Assembly: GCF_001682385.1 (NCBI RefSeq) | Contig: NZ_CP016210.1 | Span: 2,170,001-2,234,000 of the forward strand | Origin: Azoarcus olearius | Lineage (GTDB): Bacteria; Pseudomonadota; Gammaproteobacteria; Burkholderiales; Rhodocyclaceae | Direction: 5' to 3' | Length of the DNA: 64,000 nt | Part shown: piece after piece, positions 9,378 through 21,023 of the stretch | Layout: the number at the start of each line of letters is the position of its first letter | How positions within the stretch are numbered: position 1 is the stretch's first letter | Translations under genes and position numbers: made by a program | The notes under the pieces: model-generated | The model's input: only the letters and a program-made list of their open reading frames with translations | Told to the model about the DNA's origin: nothing | The model's database searches: none

Positions 9378-10148
9378 TCACCTGACGATGCCGCGGGAGG
9401 ACTGGGCGATGAAGTCGGCGAACGGCGCCACGTCCGCGTGCTCGGCGACGATTTCCGCAATGCGCTCGCGCGCCTCGTCGAGCTTGAGACCGGAGCGGTA
9501 CAAGGCGCGGTAGGCGCGCTTGATCGCGGCGATCGCGTCCGCGGAGTAGCCGCGGCGCTTCAGGCCTTCGCTGTTGATGCCGTGCGGCGCAGCAGGGTTG
9601 CCGGCAACCGTGACGAAGGGAGGCAGGTCCTGCAGCAGTACCGTGCCGACGCCACAGAAGCTATGGGCACCCACGCGGCAGAACTGGTGCACGCCGGTGA
9701 AGCCGCCGAGGATGGCCCAGTCGCCGACATGCACATGCCCTGCAAGCGTGGCGTTGTTGGCGAAGATGGTGTGGTCGCCCACCTGGCAGTCGTGCGCAAT
9801 GTGCACGTAAGCCATGATCCAGTTGTCGCTGCCGACGCGGGTGACGTGCGCATCCTGCGTGGTGCCCACGTTGAAGGAGCAGAACTCGCGGATGGTGTTG
9901 CGGTCGCCGATCTCGAGGCGGGTCGCTTCGTCGTCGTACTTCTTGTCCTGCGGCGAGGCGCCGATCGAGCAGAACTGGAAGATCTCGTTGTCGCGGCCGA
10001 TGCGGGTGTGGCCCTCGACGACGACGTGGGGCCCGATGCGGGTGCCGTCGCCGATCTCGACGTGTTCGCCGATGATGGAATACGCACCGACGGCAACATT
10101 GGCGCCCAGCCGTGCGCCGGGGTGAATGATGGCGGTCGGGTGGATCAT
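9378..10148 (-). CDS. lpxA: UDP-N-acetylglucosamine acyltransferase
   Basis: LpxA adds the first 3-hydroxyacyl chain to UDP-GlcNAc from acyl-ACP. The 256-residue protein begins with [12 protein letters not shown] and is built of left-handed beta-helix hexapeptide repeats. It has a conserved histidine in [13 protein letters not shown] and the C-terminal helical domain. The ATG at 10148 overlaps the fabZ stop (ATGA). Confidence 0.97.
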
Positions 10149-10582
10149 GACAGGGTCTTGAGTGCGCACATCAGTTCGGCTTCGGTCGCGATTTCACCAT
10201 TCACGCGCGCTACGCCCTTGTACTTGTAGATGTTGCGCTTGCTCTGGGTGATCTCGACTTCCATCAGCAACTGGTCCCCCGGTACCACCGGGCGCTTGAA
10301 GCGCACGGCGTCGATGCCCGCGAAGTAAACGACCGAATTCTGGTCGGGCTTCACGCCCATGCTCTTGAACGACAGCACCGCGGCGGCCTGAGCCATTGCC
10401 TCGACGATGAGGACGCCGGGCATCACCGGGTGATGCGGGAAATGGCCCGGGAAGAACGGTTCGTTCATCGTCACGTTCTTCAGCGCGAGGATGCGCTTGT
10501 TCTCTTCCAGCTCCAGCACCCGATCCACCAGCAGGAAGGGGTAACGGTGCGGGAGGTACTGGACGATTTCGTTGATATCCAT
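10145..10582 (-). CDS. fabZ: 3-hydroxyacyl-ACP dehydratase
   Basis: FabZ dehydrates 3-hydroxyacyl-ACP in fatty acid elongation and competes with LpxA/LpxD for the same substrates. The 145-residue hotdog protein shows the catalytic histidine and glutamate in [12 protein letters not shown] and IVEAMAQ. It lies 5 bp after lpxD and overlaps lpxA by 4 bp, the usual arrangement that ties phospholipid and lipid A synthesis together. Confidence 0.97.
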
Positions 10583-10587
10583 GGCGA

Positions 10588-11613
10588 TCAGGCTGATTCC
10601 GGGTGGTCCGGCGATTGTTCGAGGGCGCGTATTCTAGCGGCGAGGCTGTCCAGGTGGCGCAGGTGGGCGAAGTTTTTCACCCAGTCGGCGTGGGGCTGGA
10701 CAGGCAGGTTGGCCGTATAGACGCCCGGTTTGTGGATGGATTTGGTGACCAGCGTGCCCGCCGAGATGACGACGTCGTCGGCGATGGTGAGGTGGCCGAT
10801 GATGCCCGCCTGCCCGCCGATCATGCAGCGGGCGCCGATCTGGGTGCTGCCGGCGATGCCGACGCAGCCGGCGATCGCGGTGTAGTCGCCGATCCGCACG
10901 TTGTGACCGATCTGGATCTGGTTGTCGATCTTGACCCCGTTGCCGATCACCGTGTCATCGAGTGCGCCGCGGTCGATGGTGGTGTTGGCGCCGATCTCGA
11001 CGTCGTCCCCGATCACCACGCGGCCGACCTGCGGAATCTTGACCCAGGCGCCGCTCTTCTCGCGCGCGAAACCGAAGCCGTCCGAGCCGATGACCGCGCC
11101 GGCATGGATCAGGCAGTTCGCGCCGATCACGCAGCCGGGGTAGATCACGACGCGCGGCGCGAGCCGGGTGCCGGCGCCGATGCGCACGCCCGCACCGATG
11201 CTGCTCCCCGCGCCAATCACCACGTCTTCGCCCAGTTCGACGCCCGCGCCGATGCTGGCACCCGCCGCCACCGATACGCTGGCGGGAACCGCGACCGCCA
11301 CGTCCGCGAGCGGATGAACGCCGGGTGCGACCGCTTCGGGCGGGTTGAAGAGCTGGGCGACGCGGGCGAAATACAGATAGGGGTCGCGGGTGACGATGCC
11401 GGCCTTTTCACCGAGCAGGCTGCGCGCGCTGTCGGCGACGATGATGGCGCTGGCGTGGCTGGACTTCAGCCGGCCGACGTACTTGGGATTGGCGAGGAAG
11501 GAGAGGTCGCCCTCCCCTGCCTGTTCCAGCGTGGCGACGCGCCGCACCGTGGTCGCCGGATCGCCGACGACATCCCCGCCCAGCCGCGCGGCCAGCTCAT
11601 CGAGGCGAAACAT
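10588..11613 (-). CDS. lpxD: UDP-3-O-acylglucosamine N-acyltransferase
   Basis: LpxD adds the second, N-linked 3-hydroxyacyl chain in lipid A synthesis. The 341-residue protein has the N-terminal uridine-binding domain ([17 protein letters not shown]) followed by a long hexapeptide-repeat helix. The conserved histidine lies in [13 protein letters not shown]. It follows ompH by 13 bp and precedes fabZ. Confidence 0.96.
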
Positions 11614-11626
11614 CGGGGCGAAGCGC

Positions 11627-12127
11627 TTACTTGCCTTCGGACAGGGACTTGATGACCTTGTCCGTGATGTCGATGCGCGGGCTGGCGTAGACCGCTTCCT
11701 GCAGGATCACGTCGAACTTCTCCGCTTCGGCGATCTGCTTGACGGTGCGGTTGGCCTTCTCGAGCACCGAGGCGAGTTCTTCGTTGCGGCGCTGGTTGAG
11801 GTCTTCACGGAACTCGCGCTGCTTGCGCTGGAAATCGCGGTTCAGGTCGTTGAAGGCGCGTTCCTTGTTGCGGCGGTCGGATTCGGCCAGCGTGGTGGAT
11901 GCGCTTTCCAGCTCGTTCTGCATCGACTTGAGGTCGTTCGCCATGCGCTGCAGTTCCTGGTCGCGCTTTTCGAACTCCTTCTCCAGCCGCTGCTGGGCCC
12001 GCATCGCCGGCGCGGCTTCGCGCATGACGCGGTCCGAATTGACGAAGCCGATCTTGGTCTCTGCCTGTGCCGCCTGGCTGATGCCGATCAGGGCCAACGC
12101 GAGCACGGAAATGGTGCTGACTTTCAC
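11627..12127 (-). CDS. skp: periplasmic chaperone OmpH / Skp
   Basis: Skp holds unfolded outer-membrane proteins in the periplasm on their way to the Bam complex. The 166-residue protein has a Sec signal peptide (about residues 1-22, ending AAQA) and a long charged coiled-coil region between residues 45 and 120, as expected for the tentacle-shaped trimer. The start is GTG at 12127, preceded by GGAGG at 5-base spacing. It lies 33 bp after bamA, its functional partner. Confidence 0.93.
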   Translation of the reverse strand: MKVSTISVLALALIGISQAAQAETKIGFVNSDRVMREAAPAMRAQQRLEKEFEKRDQELQRMANDLKSMQNELESASTTLAESDRRNKERAFNDLNRDFQRKQREFREDLNQRRNEELASVLEKANRTVKQIAEAEKFDVILQEAVYASPRIDITDKVIKSLSEGK

Positions 12128-12160
12128 TTATGCCTCCAACAAATCTCGAACTGGCCGCAA

Positions 12161-14470
12161 TCAGAAAATGCTGCCCAACTGGAACTGGAACCGCTGGATG
12201 TCGTCGCCGCTGTCTTTCTTGATCGGCATGCCGAGGCTGAACTTCAGCGGGCCGATCGGCGAACTCCACGCGAACGCAAGCCCGGTACTGTAGCGCAAGT
12301 CGCCGAACTTGAGCTTTTGATCCTCGCCCCATACATAGCCGGCGTCGACGAAGGCCGAAATCCGGAACGAGCGGTCGGTGCCGGCGCCCGGCATCGGGAA
12401 GAAGAACTCCGCGTTGCCGATCAGCTTGCGGGTGCCGCCGAGCGCGTCGCCCTCGGAATCCTTCGGCCCCAGCGTGCTCTGTTCGAAGCCGCGCACCGAA
12501 CCGATACCGCCGGCGTAGAAGTTCTTGTAGAACGGCACTTCCTTGCCGCCGTAACCCTTGGCCCAGCCGGCTTCGCCATTCAGCATCAGCGCGTAGTCAC
12601 GGCCGAGCGGGAACCAGTGCTGGTACTGGTAATTGAGCTTGGTGTAGCGCAGCTTGCCCGGCGGCACTGCCACTTCGCCATGAATGCGCTGATAGACGCC
12701 CTGGCGGGGGTAGAGGTAGCTGTCGCGGCTGTCACGCGCCCAGCCGGCACTGGCAGTAAGGCTGTTGACCGTGACGTTGCCGATGCCGTCGTCGCTGCTG
12801 CAGCCGTAGTCGATGCAGAAGCCCTTGTACTGCTCGGGGCTTTCCTCGTAGGTGGTGATCTTGGTGCGGTCGACGGTGAGGCCGAAGTTGATGTTGTCGT
12901 CTTCACCGATCGGGTAACCCAGGCGCAGGCCGGCGCCGGTGGAGACCGTCTTGTACGGCGACACCGAGTAGGACTCCGACGGGTCGTAAGTGCGGTGATA
13001 GAGATCCCAACCGAGACTGACGCCATCGACGGTGTAGTACGGATTGGTGAAGGACAGTGCGTAGGTGCGGCTGGAGCTGCTGGTGTTGAGGCCGAGCGTC
13101 ATCGCGTTGCCGCTGCCGAACAGGTTCTGCTGCGAGATGGACGCCGACAGCACGACCTTTTCGGAGCTGGAGAAGCCGGCGCCGAGCATCAGGTTGCCGG
13201 TCGCGCGCTCCTTCACCGTCATGTTCACGTCCACCTGGTCGGTGGTGCCGGGCACCGGCGGCGTTTCGACGTTGACCTCGTCGAAGAAGCCGAGGCGGTC
13301 GACACGGGTGCGGGAACGGTTGATGGCAGCGGCGTCGTACCAGGCACCTTCCATCTGGCGCAACTCGCGGCGCACGACTTCGTCGCGGGTCTTGGTATTG
13401 CCACCGACGTTGATCCGGCGCACGTACACCCGGCGGCCCGGATCGACGAACACGGTGAAAGACACTTCACGCTTGTCCTTGTCGACTTCGGGGGCAGCAT
13501 TGACGTTGGCGAAGGCGTAGCCCTCGTTGCCGAGGCGGTCGGTGATCGCCTTGGTGGTTTCGGTCAGACGCTCGCGGGAGAAGGTGTCGCCCGGCTTTAC
13601 CGTCGTCAGGCCGAGATATTCGGATTCCGGCAGGATCAGGTCGCCGGTGAAGCGTACCCCGGTCACCGTGTAGCGTTCGCCCTCGGTGATGTTCACCGTG
13701 ATGTAGATGTCCTTCTTGTCCGGCGTGATCGACACCTGGGTGGAGTCGATGTTGAAGTCGAGGTAGCCGCGGTCGAGGTAGTAGGAACGCAGGTTTTCCA
13801 GGTCGGCCGAAAGCTTCTGGCGCGAATACTGGTCGTTCTTGGTGTACCAGGTGAGCCAGCCCGGCGTGGTGAGCTGGAAGCGTGCGAGGAGGTCGTCTTC
13901 GTCGAACACCTTGGCGCCGACGATGCTGATCTGGCGGATGCGCGCGACATCGCCTTCATCCACGTTGAAGTTGATGCTGACGCGGTTACGCTCCAGCGGC
14001 GTGACGGTGGTCGTGATCGTCGCCGAGTACTTGCCGCGCGAGAGGTACTGGCGCTTGAGTTCCTGTTCGGCGCGGTCGAGCAGCGCGCGGTCGAAGATGC
14101 GCGACTCGGCAAGACCGACCTCGCGCAGGCTCTTCTTCAACGCGTCCTTGTCGAATTCCTTGATGCCGACGAAGTCGATCTGGGCGATGGCCGGCCGCTC
14201 GTCCACCAGCACCACGAGCACCTGGTTTTCGACTTCGATCTTGACGTCGCGGAAGAAGCCGGTGGCGAACAGCGCCCGGATCGCCTCGGCCGCCTGAGCT
14301 TCGTTGAACGTGTCGCCGACCTTGACCGGCAGATAGCTGAAAACCGTGCCCGCCTCGGTGCGCTGGATGCCTTCGACACGGATGTCCTTGACCACGAAGG
14401 GATCGAAGGCGAATGCCGGCGCAGCGGCAAAGAGGGCCATCACGAGCCCTGAGAGAAGCTTGTGTTTCAT
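12161..14470 (-). CDS. bamA: outer membrane assembly factor BamA
   Basis: BamA inserts beta-barrel proteins into the outer membrane. The 769-residue protein has a signal peptide (cleavage after AFA, about residue 22), five POTRA domains to about residue 420, and a C-terminal 16-strand barrel. The barrel carries the loop-6 motif VRGFEQ and ends in an aromatic residue (QLGSIF). I chose the ATG at 14470 because it gives the signal peptide; the longer frame upstream overlaps rseP. It lies 8 bp after rseP, followed by skp. Confidence 0.97.
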   Translation of the reverse strand: MKHKLLSGLVMALFAAAPAFAFDPFVVKDIRVEGIQRTEAGTVFSYLPVKVGDTFNEAQAAEAIRALFATGFFRDVKIEVENQVLVVLVDERPAIAQIDFVGIKEFDKDALKKSLREVGLAESRIFDRALLDRAEQELKRQYLSRGKYSATITTTVTPLERNRVSINFNVDEGDVARIRQISIVGAKVFDEDDLLARFQLTTPGWLTWYTKNDQYSRQKLSADLENLRSYYLDRGYLDFNIDSTQVSITPDKKDIYITVNITEGERYTVTGVRFTGDLILPESEYLGLTTVKPGDTFSRERLTETTKAITDRLGNEGYAFANVNAAPEVDKDKREVSFTVFVDPGRRVYVRRINVGGNTKTRDEVVRRELRQMEGAWYDAAAINRSRTRVDRLGFFDEVNVETPPVPGTTDQVDVNMTVKERATGNLMLGAGFSSSEKVVLSASISQQNLFGSGNAMTLGLNTSSSSRTYALSFTNPYYTVDGVSLGWDLYHRTYDPSESYSVSPYKTVSTGAGLRLGYPIGEDDNINFGLTVDRTKITTYEESPEQYKGFCIDYGCSSDDGIGNVTVNSLTASAGWARDSRDSYLYPRQGVYQRIHGEVAVPPGKLRYTKLNYQYQHWFPLGRDYALMLNGEAGWAKGYGGKEVPFYKNFYAGGIGSVRGFEQSTLGPKDSEGDALGGTRKLIGNAEFFFPMPGAGTDRSFRISAFVDAGYVWGEDQKLKFGDLRYSTGLAFAWSSPIGPLKFSLGMPIKKDSGDDIQRFQFQLGSIF

Positions 14471-14478
14471 GCGGGTCA

Positions 14479-15843
14479 CTAGCCGGAAATGAGACGGGTT
14501 ATGTCGTTGTAGAAGGCGAATGCCATGAGCATTGCGAGGAGGACGAGACCGATTTGTTGACCGATCTCCATGATGCGTTCCGGAATCGGGCCGCCTTTGA
14601 CGATTTCGACCAGATAATACAGTAAATGCCCGCCATCCAGCACCGGGATGGGCAGCAGGTTCAGCACCCCCAGGCTGATGCTGATGAGGGCCACGAACTT
14701 CAGGTAGTGGCTGAGGCCGAGCTGTGCGGTCTGGCCGGCGTAATCGGCGATCGTGACCGGGCCGGAAAGGTTCTTCCACGATACCTCGCCGGTCAGCATG
14801 CGGCCCATCATCTGCAGGCTCAGCACGCTGGTTTCCCAGGCCTGGCGGACAGCCTTCGCGAATCCTTCGAAGGGGCCGTAGCTCACCTTGGCGAACATCG
14901 AGGCGCCGCCCACGAGCGGTTCAGCCACCGCGACGCCGATGCGGCCGATCTGCTCGCCATTGTCGGTAGCGGCGTCGGGCGTCACCTCCAGGGTCAGGTT
15001 GCGGCCGTCGCGGCGCACGGTGAAGGACAGCGGCTTGCCCGGCGAAGCGCGTACCGCAGAAACCATGTCCGACCACTCGGCCACGGCGCGCGCGTCCACC
15101 GCGATGACTTCGTCGCCGCTCAGCAGGCCCGCGCGCGCGGCCGCGCCTTCCGGGGCTACTTTGCCCAGCACCGCGGGCACCGGTGGCCGCCAGGGCTTGA
15201 GCCCGATGCGGGCGATGAGGTCGGTCTTGCCGTCGTCGACTGCGATGCCGGAAAGATCCAGCGCGCGGGTGGTGGTGAGGTCGTCGATCGTGCGGACCGC
15301 GAGGACGATGCGACGGTTGTCGAGCGCGTGGCGTAACAGCGCCCAGCGCAGCTCCTGCCAGCTGCGGACCGCCTCGTCATCCACCGACAGCACGAGATCG
15401 CCTTCCATGATTCCGGCGGCCGCTGCGGGGGTATTCACCTCGGTGAGGGCGAGACGGGGGCGCAGTTCATCGGTGCCGGCGACGAAGATGGCCCAGTAGA
15501 GCAGGATGGCGAGCGCGAAATTGGCGAGCGGCCCCGCGGCGACGATTGCAAACCGGCGGCCGACCGGCTGGCGGTTGAAGGCCCGGTGCAACTCGGCAGG
15601 TGCCACCTCCCCTTCGCGTTCATCCAGCATCTTGACGTAGCCGCCGAGCGGAAACGCGCCGAGCGCCCATTCGGTGCCGTCGCGTCCGGCGCGCCATTTG
15701 ATCAGCGGCTTGCCGAAGCCGATCGAAAAGCGCAATACCTTCACGCCGCAGCGTCGCGCCACCAGGTAGTGGCCGAGTTCGTGAACGAGGATCAGCAGAC
15801 CGAGTGCGAACGCAAACGGAATCAGGTAATCGAGAAGATTCAT
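14479..15843 (-). CDS. rseP: RIP metalloprotease RseP
   Basis: RseP is the site-2 intramembrane zinc protease that cuts RseA in the sigma-E envelope stress response. The 454-residue protein has the zinc motif HELGH in the first transmembrane segment (His21, His25), two PDZ domains in the periplasmic part (about residues 115-310), and the third zinc ligand region [14 protein letters not shown]. The ATG overlaps the dxr stop by one base. Its place between dxr and bamA is conserved in proteobacteria. Confidence 0.96.
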   Translation of the reverse strand: MNLLDYLIPFAFALGLLILVHELGHYLVARRCGVKVLRFSIGFGKPLIKWRAGRDGTEWALGAFPLGGYVKMLDEREGEVAPAELHRAFNRQPVGRRFAIVAAGPLANFALAILLYWAIFVAGTDELRPRLALTEVNTPAAAAGIMEGDLVLSVDDEAVRSWQELRWALLRHALDNRRIVLAVRTIDDLTTTRALDLSGIAVDDGKTDLIARIGLKPWRPPVPAVLGKVAPEGAAARAGLLSGDEVIAVDARAVAEWSDMVSAVRASPGKPLSFTVRRDGRNLTLEVTPDAATDNGEQIGRIGVAVAEPLVGGASMFAKVSYGPFEGFAKAVRQAWETSVLSLQMMGRMLTGEVSWKNLSGPVTIADYAGQTAQLGLSHYLKFVALISISLGVLNLLPIPVLDGGHLLYYLVEIVKGGPIPERIMEIGQQIGLVLLAMLMAFAFYNDITRLISG

Positions 15844-17042
15844 CAGGGGATCCGGCGGGTCTGTATTTCTTCCCGCGCGATCCGGCGGGCGTGGCGATCC
15901 GCGTCAAGCACGGCTTCGACCGAATCGACCGCATGTTGCCCCGCACGTTCCATCGTTGCTTCGATGACGGCCGGAATGCCGCGGAAGCCGAGCTGTCCTT
16001 CCAGGAAGGCGGCGACGGCCTCTTCGTTGGCGGCGTTGAGCGTGGCCGCTGCAGAACCGCCCTCTTCCAGGGCGCGGTACGCGAGTGCGAGGCAGGGGAA
16101 GCGGTGGAAGTCGGGGCGCTCGAAGGCAAGCTGGCCGATCGCGAAAAGATCGAGCGGCGCGACGCCCGAGTCGATCCGCTCCGGCCACGCAAGCGCATGG
16201 GCGATCGGGGTGCGCATGTCGGGATTGCCGAGCTGGGCGAGAACCGAGCCGTCGAGGTAATCCACCATCGAGTGGATCACGCTCTGCGGGTGCACCACCA
16301 CCTCGATGATGGAAGCCGGTGCGCCGAAGAGCCAATGGGCTTCGATCACCTCCAGCCCCTTGTTCATCATCGTCGCGGAATCCACCGAGATCTTGCGGCC
16401 CATGACCCAGTTTGGGTGAGCGCAAGCCTGGTCCGGCGTGACTGCGTCGAGCGCTTCGAGCGGCGTCGAGCGGAACGGACCGCCGGACGCCGTCAGCAGG
16501 ATGCGGCGGACGCCGGCCGCGTCGGGAATCCGCCGATAGTCGACCGGCAGCGCCTGGAAGACGGCGTTATGTTCGCTGTCGATCGGAAGCAGGACCGCGT
16601 TGCTGGCCGCCACCGTGTCCATGAACAGGCGGCCCGACAGCACCAGCGCTTCCTTGTTCGCCAGCAGCACCTTCTTGCCGGCGCGGGCCGCAGCGAGCGT
16701 GGGCTTGAGTCCGGCGGCGCCGACGATGGCTGCCATCACCGCATGAACGTCGCCATGTGCGGCGACGTCCTCCAGGGCTGCCGCGCCGGCAAGGACCTCG
16801 GTGCGGCAGCCCTGCTGGACCAGGAGCCGCTGGAGGCGCGTGGCTGCATCGGCATCGACCATGACCGCGTAGCGCGGGCGGTGGCGCAGGCAGATCTCCA
16901 CCATCCGCTCCACCTGACGGTGGGCGCTGACGGCGAAAACGGCGAAGCGGTCGGGGTGGCGGGCTACAACGTCGAGCGTGCTGGCGCCAATGGAACCGGT
17001 GGCGCCCAGGATGGTGATCTGCTGGACAGGGGATGCGGGCAT
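15843..17042 (-). CDS. dxr: 1-deoxy-D-xylulose 5-phosphate reductoisomerase
   Basis: Dxr converts DXP to methylerythritol 4-phosphate, the committed step of the MEP isoprenoid pathway. The 399-residue protein starts [19 protein letters not shown] with the NADPH-binding glycine motif. It has the metal/substrate stretch [14 protein letters not shown] chose the ATG at 17042; a longer in-frame start would overlap cdsA. It precedes rseP with a one-base overlap. Confidence 0.97.
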   Translation of the reverse strand: MPASPVQQITILGATGSIGASTLDVVARHPDRFAVFAVSAHRQVERMVEICLRHRPRYAVMVDADAATRLQRLLVQQGCRTEVLAGAAALEDVAAHGDVHAVMAAIVGAAGLKPTLAAARAGKKVLLANKEALVLSGRLFMDTVAASNAVLLPIDSEHNAVFQALPVDYRRIPDAAGVRRILLTASGGPFRSTPLEALDAVTPDQACAHPNWVMGRKISVDSATMMNKGLEVIEAHWLFGAPASIIEVVVHPQSVIHSMVDYLDGSVLAQLGNPDMRTPIAHALAWPERIDSGVAPLDLFAIGQLAFERPDFHRFPCLALAYRALEEGGSAAATLNAANEEAVAAFLEGQLGFRGIPAVIEATMERAGQHAVDSVEAVLDADRHARRIAREEIQTRRIP

Positions 17043-17058
17043 AGGGCGGGCCGGAGGC

Positions 17059-17883
17059 TCAGCGGGCCAGCCACAGTGCGGCAAGGCCCAGGAGCGGAAG
17101 CGTTGAAGTGAGGCTGTCGATGCGGTCCAGGACTCCGCCATGACCCGGCAGGAGCGCGCCGCTGTCCTTCAGACCGGCCTGGCGCTTGAGCAGTGATTCG
17201 AAGAGGTCGCCGACGATGCTGACCGCGGTCAGGGCAACGAGCATGGGCACCAGCGTTGCGAGCACGGCGGCGGTGAGCGGAAGCGCCCCGGTGCTTGCGA
17301 CCAGGATCAGGCCGAACACCACGACGCCCAGCGTTGCGCCAACCGCGCCCTCCCACGTTTTGCCCGGGCTGATCTGCGGCGCCAGCTTGTGGCGGCCGAA
17401 CGCGCGACCGGCGAAATAGGCTGCGATGTCGGCGACCCACGCGACCGACATGGCCGCCAGCAGCACCCACGGGCCCAGGTGACGCAGATGCGCGAGGGCG
17501 AGCGTGGCCGGGACGAGCACGACGAGGCCGATGGCGATGCCGGCACCGGCGCCGGAAATGCGCCACTTGCGCGCGAGCCAGGGCGGGATCGCCACCAGCC
17601 AGAACAGGGCGCTGCAGACATACAGCGGCAGCAAGGCCGCAGCCTGGGGCGTGTCGTGGCCGAACCCTGCGGCGAGACCGATCAGGGCACTCACGAGGCC
17701 GGCAAAGGCGGTGAATGCGGTGCGCAGGGTGGGCGAGAAACCGGCGAGCGCGCCCCACTCCCACGCTGCAGCCGCGCATACCACCGCTGCGAAGGCGAGC
17801 CACAACGCGGCCGGAAGCAGAAACAGCGCACCGAGCAGGCCGCACAGCAGCACCAGGGCGGTGATGACCCGCGTCTTAAGCAT
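17059..17883 (-). CDS. cdsA: phosphatidate cytidylyltransferase
   Basis: CdsA makes CDP-diacylglycerol from phosphatidic acid and CTP, feeding all phospholipid synthesis. The 274-residue integral membrane protein has about eight hydrophobic segments. It carries the family signature near the C-terminus ([13 protein letters not shown] followed by [13 protein letters not shown]). Its ATG lies inside the end of uppS (8-bp overlap), so translation is coupled. Confidence 0.95.
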   Translation of the reverse strand: MLKTRVITALVLLCGLLGALFLLPAALWLAFAAVVCAAAAWEWGALAGFSPTLRTAFTAFAGLVSALIGLAAGFGHDTPQAAALLPLYVCSALFWLVAIPPWLARKWRISGAGAGIAIGLVVLVPATLALAHLRHLGPWVLLAAMSVAWVADIAAYFAGRAFGRHKLAPQISPGKTWEGAVGATLGVVVFGLILVASTGALPLTAAVLATLVPMLVALTAVSIVGDLFESLLKRQAGLKDSGALLPGHGGVLDRIDSLTSTLPLLGLAALWLAR

Positions 17884-18676
17884 GAGGTTCGGTACCCGCG
17901 ACGGTGGCTTGGGCGGGGCTGGCCCCGGCGACCTGTTCGCTGGTGCGGCCGAAGCGACGTTCGCGGGCGCCGTACCAGGCGATGGCCTTGTCGAGTTCCG
18001 CGGCGTCGAAGTCGGGCCACAGGGTGTCGGTGAAGTACAGTTCCGCGTAAGCGAGCTGCCAGAGCAGGAAGTTGCTGATGCGCTGCTCGCCCCCGGTGCG
18101 GATGAAGAGATCCGGCTCCGGTGCGAAGCTCATCGACAGCTCGCTGGCAAGCTCTTCCTCGGAAAACGCGCCCTGCCGTTCCGGGTGGCGCGCCACGAGG
18201 CGGTTGAGCGCATTGAGGATGTCCCAGCGCCCGCCGTAGTTGGCGGCGATGGTCAGCGTGAAACGGTCATTGGCCGCGGTGAGCGCCTCCGCCTCGCGGA
18301 TGGCGGCGATCAGGGGCGCGTCGAAGCGTTCGAGGTCGCCGACGATGCGCAGCCGGATGCCGTTCTGGTGCAGCCGGCCGACTTCCTTCTTGAGCGACTT
18401 GATGAAGAGCTGCATCAGGAAGGAGACTTCGTCGGCCGGGCGCCGCCAGTTCTCGGAACTGAAGGCGAACAGCGTCAGGTATTCCACCCCGCGGTCCATG
18501 CAGGCGCGGATCGTGGTGCGGACCGACTCCACTCCGCGGGTGTGGCCGGCAATGCGCGGCATGAAACGCTTGCGCGCCCAGCGCCCGTTGCCGTCCATGA
18601 TGATGGCGACGTGGCGCGGTACGGTGCTGACCTCGGGGATCGCCCGGGTCGAACTGGTAAAGCCGATATCGGCCAT
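17876..18676 (-). CDS. uppS: undecaprenyl diphosphate synthase
   Basis: UppS builds C55 undecaprenyl diphosphate, the lipid carrier for peptidoglycan and O-antigen, from farnesyl diphosphate and IPP. The 266-residue cis-prenyltransferase shows [10 protein letters not shown] with the catalytic aspartate, FAFSSENW, and the C-terminal [14 protein letters not shown] and FTDTLWPDF motifs. A strong ribosome-binding site (GAGGAGG) precedes the ATG at 18676. Confidence 0.97.
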   Translation of the reverse strand: MADIGFTSSTRAIPEVSTVPRHVAIIMDGNGRWARKRFMPRIAGHTRGVESVRTTIRACMDRGVEYLTLFAFSSENWRRPADEVSFLMQLFIKSLKKEVGRLHQNGIRLRIVGDLERFDAPLIAAIREAEALTAANDRFTLTIAANYGGRWDILNALNRLVARHPERQGAFSEEELASELSMSFAPEPDLFIRTGGEQRISNFLLWQLAYAELYFTDTLWPDFDAAELDKAIAWYGARERRFGRTSEQVAGASPAQATVAGTEPHA

Positions 18677-18723
18677 CGTCCGCCTCCTCGCCTCGTCCGC
18701 TCTGGGAACAGTCGATCCGGAGA

Positions 18724-19281
18724 TCAGATCTGCATCAGTTCCTGCTCTTTCTGGGCGAGCAGCTTGTCGATTTCGGCGACGTACTTGTCGGTCAGCTTCT
18801 GGATGTCATCCTGGGAGCGACGCTCGTCGTCCTCGGAGATGGTCTTGTCCTTCACCGCGTCTTTCAGATGCTGGTTGGCATCGCGGCGCAGGTTGCGGAC
18901 GGCGACCTTGGCGGTTTCGCCTTCCTGGCGGACCACCTTGGTGAGGTCGCGGCGGCGCTCTTCGGTGAGCGCCGGCATCGGCACGCGGATGATCTCGCCC
19001 ATGTTGGCGGGGTTGAGACCGAGGTCGCAGTCGCGGATGGCCTTCTCGACCTTGCCGAGCATGGGCTTTTCCCAGGTCTGGACGCCGATGGTGCGGGCGT
19101 CGATCAGGGTGATGTTGGCGACCTGGTTGATCGGCACCATGGAGCCGTAGTACTCGACCATCACGTGATCGAGCAGACCGGTGTGGGCACGGCCGGTGCG
19201 GATCTTGGCGAGGTCGGTCTTCAGCGCGTCGATCGACTTCTGCATCTTCTGCTCAGTCGTCTTCTTGAGATCGGAAATCAT
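18724..19281 (-). CDS. frr: ribosome recycling factor
   Basis: RRF splits the post-termination ribosome together with EF-G. The protein is 185 residues, exactly the usual size, when the ATG at 19281 is used; GAGGAG sits 6 bases upstream. It contains [13 protein letters not shown] and the C-terminal [16 protein letters not shown] longer frame upstream would read into pyrH and was not used. It lies 10 bp after pyrH. Confidence 0.97.
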   Translation of the reverse strand: MISDLKKTTEQKMQKSIDALKTDLAKIRTGRAHTGLLDHVMVEYYGSMVPINQVANITLIDARTIGVQTWEKPMLGKVEKAIRDCDLGLNPANMGEIIRVPMPALTEERRRDLTKVVRQEGETAKVAVRNLRRDANQHLKDAVKDKTISEDDERRSQDDIQKLTDKYVAEIDKLLAQKEQELMQI

Positions 19282-19291
19282 GCGCGACTCC

Positions 19292-20008
19292 TCAGGAATG
19301 GACCAGCGTCCCTTCGTCTTCACCCATCACGACACGCTTGAGCGCGCCCGGCTTGAAGATCGAGAACACGTTGATCGGCAGTTTCTGGTCACGGCAGAGC
19401 GCGAACGCGGTGGCGTCGAGCACGGCCAGGTTGCGGCCGATCGCTTCGTCGAAGCTGATGCGGTGGAAGCGCTGGGCGGCCGGGTCCTTCTTGGGGTCGG
19501 CGGTATAGACGCCATCGACCTTGGTCGCCTTCAGGACGATCTGGGCGGCGATCTCCGACCCCCGCAGTGCAGCCGCGGTATCGGTGGTGAAGAAGGGGTT
19601 GCCGGTGCCGGCAGCGAAGATGACCACGCGGCCTTCTTCAAGATGACGGATGGCGCGGCCGCGGATGTAGGGTTCGACCACCTGGTCGATCCGCAGCGCG
19701 GACTGGACCCGGGCCTCGACGCCATTGCGGCGCATCGCGTCGGCGAGTGCCATCGCGTTCATGACCGTCGCGAGCATGCCCATGTAGTCCGCGGTGGCGC
19801 GGTCCATGCCGGAAGCCGCGCCTTTCATGCCACGGAAGATATTTCCGCCGCCGATTACCACACCCACTTCCACGCCCAGACGCGTCACCTCGGCGATCTC
19901 CGAGACGATGCGGCTCACCACATCTTCGTTGATTCCGTAGGCGTCGTCCCCCATCAGGGCTTCGCCGGAAAGCTTCAGCAGGATGCGCTTGTAAGCGGCA
20001 GCGGTCAC
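19292..20008 (-). CDS. pyrH: UMP kinase
   Basis: PyrH phosphorylates UMP to UDP; the bacterial enzyme is a hexamer of the amino acid kinase fold. The 238-residue protein starts with [12 protein letters not shown], has [10 protein letters not shown], and shows the nucleotide-binding [13 protein letters not shown]. The start codon is GTG at 20008, with AAGGAG seven bases before it. It sits between tsf and frr in the usual order. Confidence 0.97.
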   Translation of the reverse strand: MTAAAYKRILLKLSGEALMGDDAYGINEDVVSRIVSEIAEVTRLGVEVGVVIGGGNIFRGMKGAASGMDRATADYMGMLATVMNAMALADAMRRNGVEARVQSALRIDQVVEPYIRGRAIRHLEEGRVVIFAAGTGNPFFTTDTAAALRGSEIAAQIVLKATKVDGVYTADPKKDPAAQRFHRISFDEAIGRNLAVLDATAFALCRDQKLPINVFSIFKPGALKRVVMGEDEGTLVHS

Positions 20009-20018
20009 GTAGTGCTCC

Positions 20019-20912
20019 TTACTTCTTGGCAGCAGCCGCGGCAGCCTGCTCGGCCACTTCGGCGGCGAAGTCGGTCACTTTCTTCTCGATGCCTTCGCCG
20101 ACGATGTACAGCACGAAGGACGCCACCGAGGCGCCACGCGCCTTCAGCAGGGCTTCGACGGTCTGCTTGTCGTCCTTGACGAAGGGCTGGCCGAGCAGGG
20201 TCACTTCCTTCAGGAACTTCTGCACGGTGCCTTCGGCGATCTTCTCGAGCATGGCTTCCGGCTTGCCGGCTTCGCGCGCCTTCTCGACCGCGATGCGGCG
20301 CTCGGATTCGATCAGTTCCTGCGACACGCCGGAGGCATCCAGCGACTTCGGCTTGGACGCGGCGATGTGCATGGCCAGATCCTTGGCGAGTTGCTCGTCG
20401 CCACCGACCAGATCAACCAGCACGCCGATCTTGGCGCCGGCGTGGACATAGCTCGCCACCTGGCCCTTGGCCTCAATGCGGGAGAAGCGGCGGACGGTGA
20501 TGTTTTCGCCGATCTTGCCGACCAGCGCGGTGCGGAAGGCTTCGACGGTCTGGCCGTCGAGTTCGAGCGCGGACAGCGCTTCGACGTCGGCCGGGTTCTT
20601 GGTGGCAACCAGGGTCGCGAGCGAGCCGGCGAGGCCGATGAAGTCGTCGTTCTTGGCGACGAAGTCGGTTTCGCAGTTCAGTTCGACCATCGCGGCCAGC
20701 TTGCCGTCGGCCGACAGGTAGGTGCCGACGATGCCTTCGGCGGTGACGCGCGCGGCGGCCTTGGAGGCCTTGTTGCCGAGCTTGATACGCAGCACTTCTT
20801 CAGCCTTGGCCATGTCGCCGCCGGCTTCGGTCAGTGCCTTCTTGCATTCCATCATCGGCGCGTCGGTCTTCTCGCGCAGTTCCTTGACCATGCTTGCGGT
20901 GATTTCCGCCAT
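20019..20912 (-). CDS. tsf: elongation factor Ts
   Basis: EF-Ts exchanges GDP for GTP on EF-Tu. The 297-residue protein has the N-terminal UBA-like domain with [19 protein letters not shown] and the core-domain [10 protein letters not shown] signature. It ends in an alanine-rich tail ([11 protein letters not shown]). It follows rpsB after a 111-bp spacer that carries a strong hairpin, which may lower its expression relative to S2. Confidence 0.98.
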   Translation of the reverse strand: MAEITASMVKELREKTDAPMMECKKALTEAGGDMAKAEEVLRIKLGNKASKAAARVTAEGIVGTYLSADGKLAAMVELNCETDFVAKNDDFIGLAGSLATLVATKNPADVEALSALELDGQTVEAFRTALVGKIGENITVRRFSRIEAKGQVASYVHAGAKIGVLVDLVGGDEQLAKDLAMHIAASKPKSLDASGVSQELIESERRIAVEKAREAGKPEAMLEKIAEGTVQKFLKEVTLLGQPFVKDDKQTVEALLKARGASVASFVLYIVGEGIEKKVTDFAAEVAEQAAAAAAKK

Positions 20913-20983
20913 GTTAGCTCCTGGATTGCTGGGCGCGACCGCCCGTCACAAGACGCGGCCGCCGCGCGGGGAATTTCACGTGA

Positions 20984-21019
20984 TGCCCGGCACGCTCGCA
21001 CTGCGAGCGCGCCGGGGCA
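20984..21019 (-). terminator. hairpin between rpsB and tsf, probable attenuator
   Basis: The rpsB-tsf spacer contains a near-perfect inverted repeat. The arms are 20984-20998 and 21004-21019, with one mismatch and a bulged base, around a 5-base loop (CACTG). The minus-strand RNA would form a GC-rich stem of about 14 pairs. No U-run follows, so partial termination or RNA processing is likelier than full termination. Confidence 0.5.
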
Positions 21020-21023
21020 GGAA

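Noticed and set aside
11390-14452. Very long plus-strand open frame (about 1020 codons) opposite lpxD, skp and bamA
   Set aside because: It has no recognisable domain, is full of repeated Asp/Val/Ala-rich sequence typical of antisense frames in high-GC DNA, and lies wholly opposite well-identified genes.
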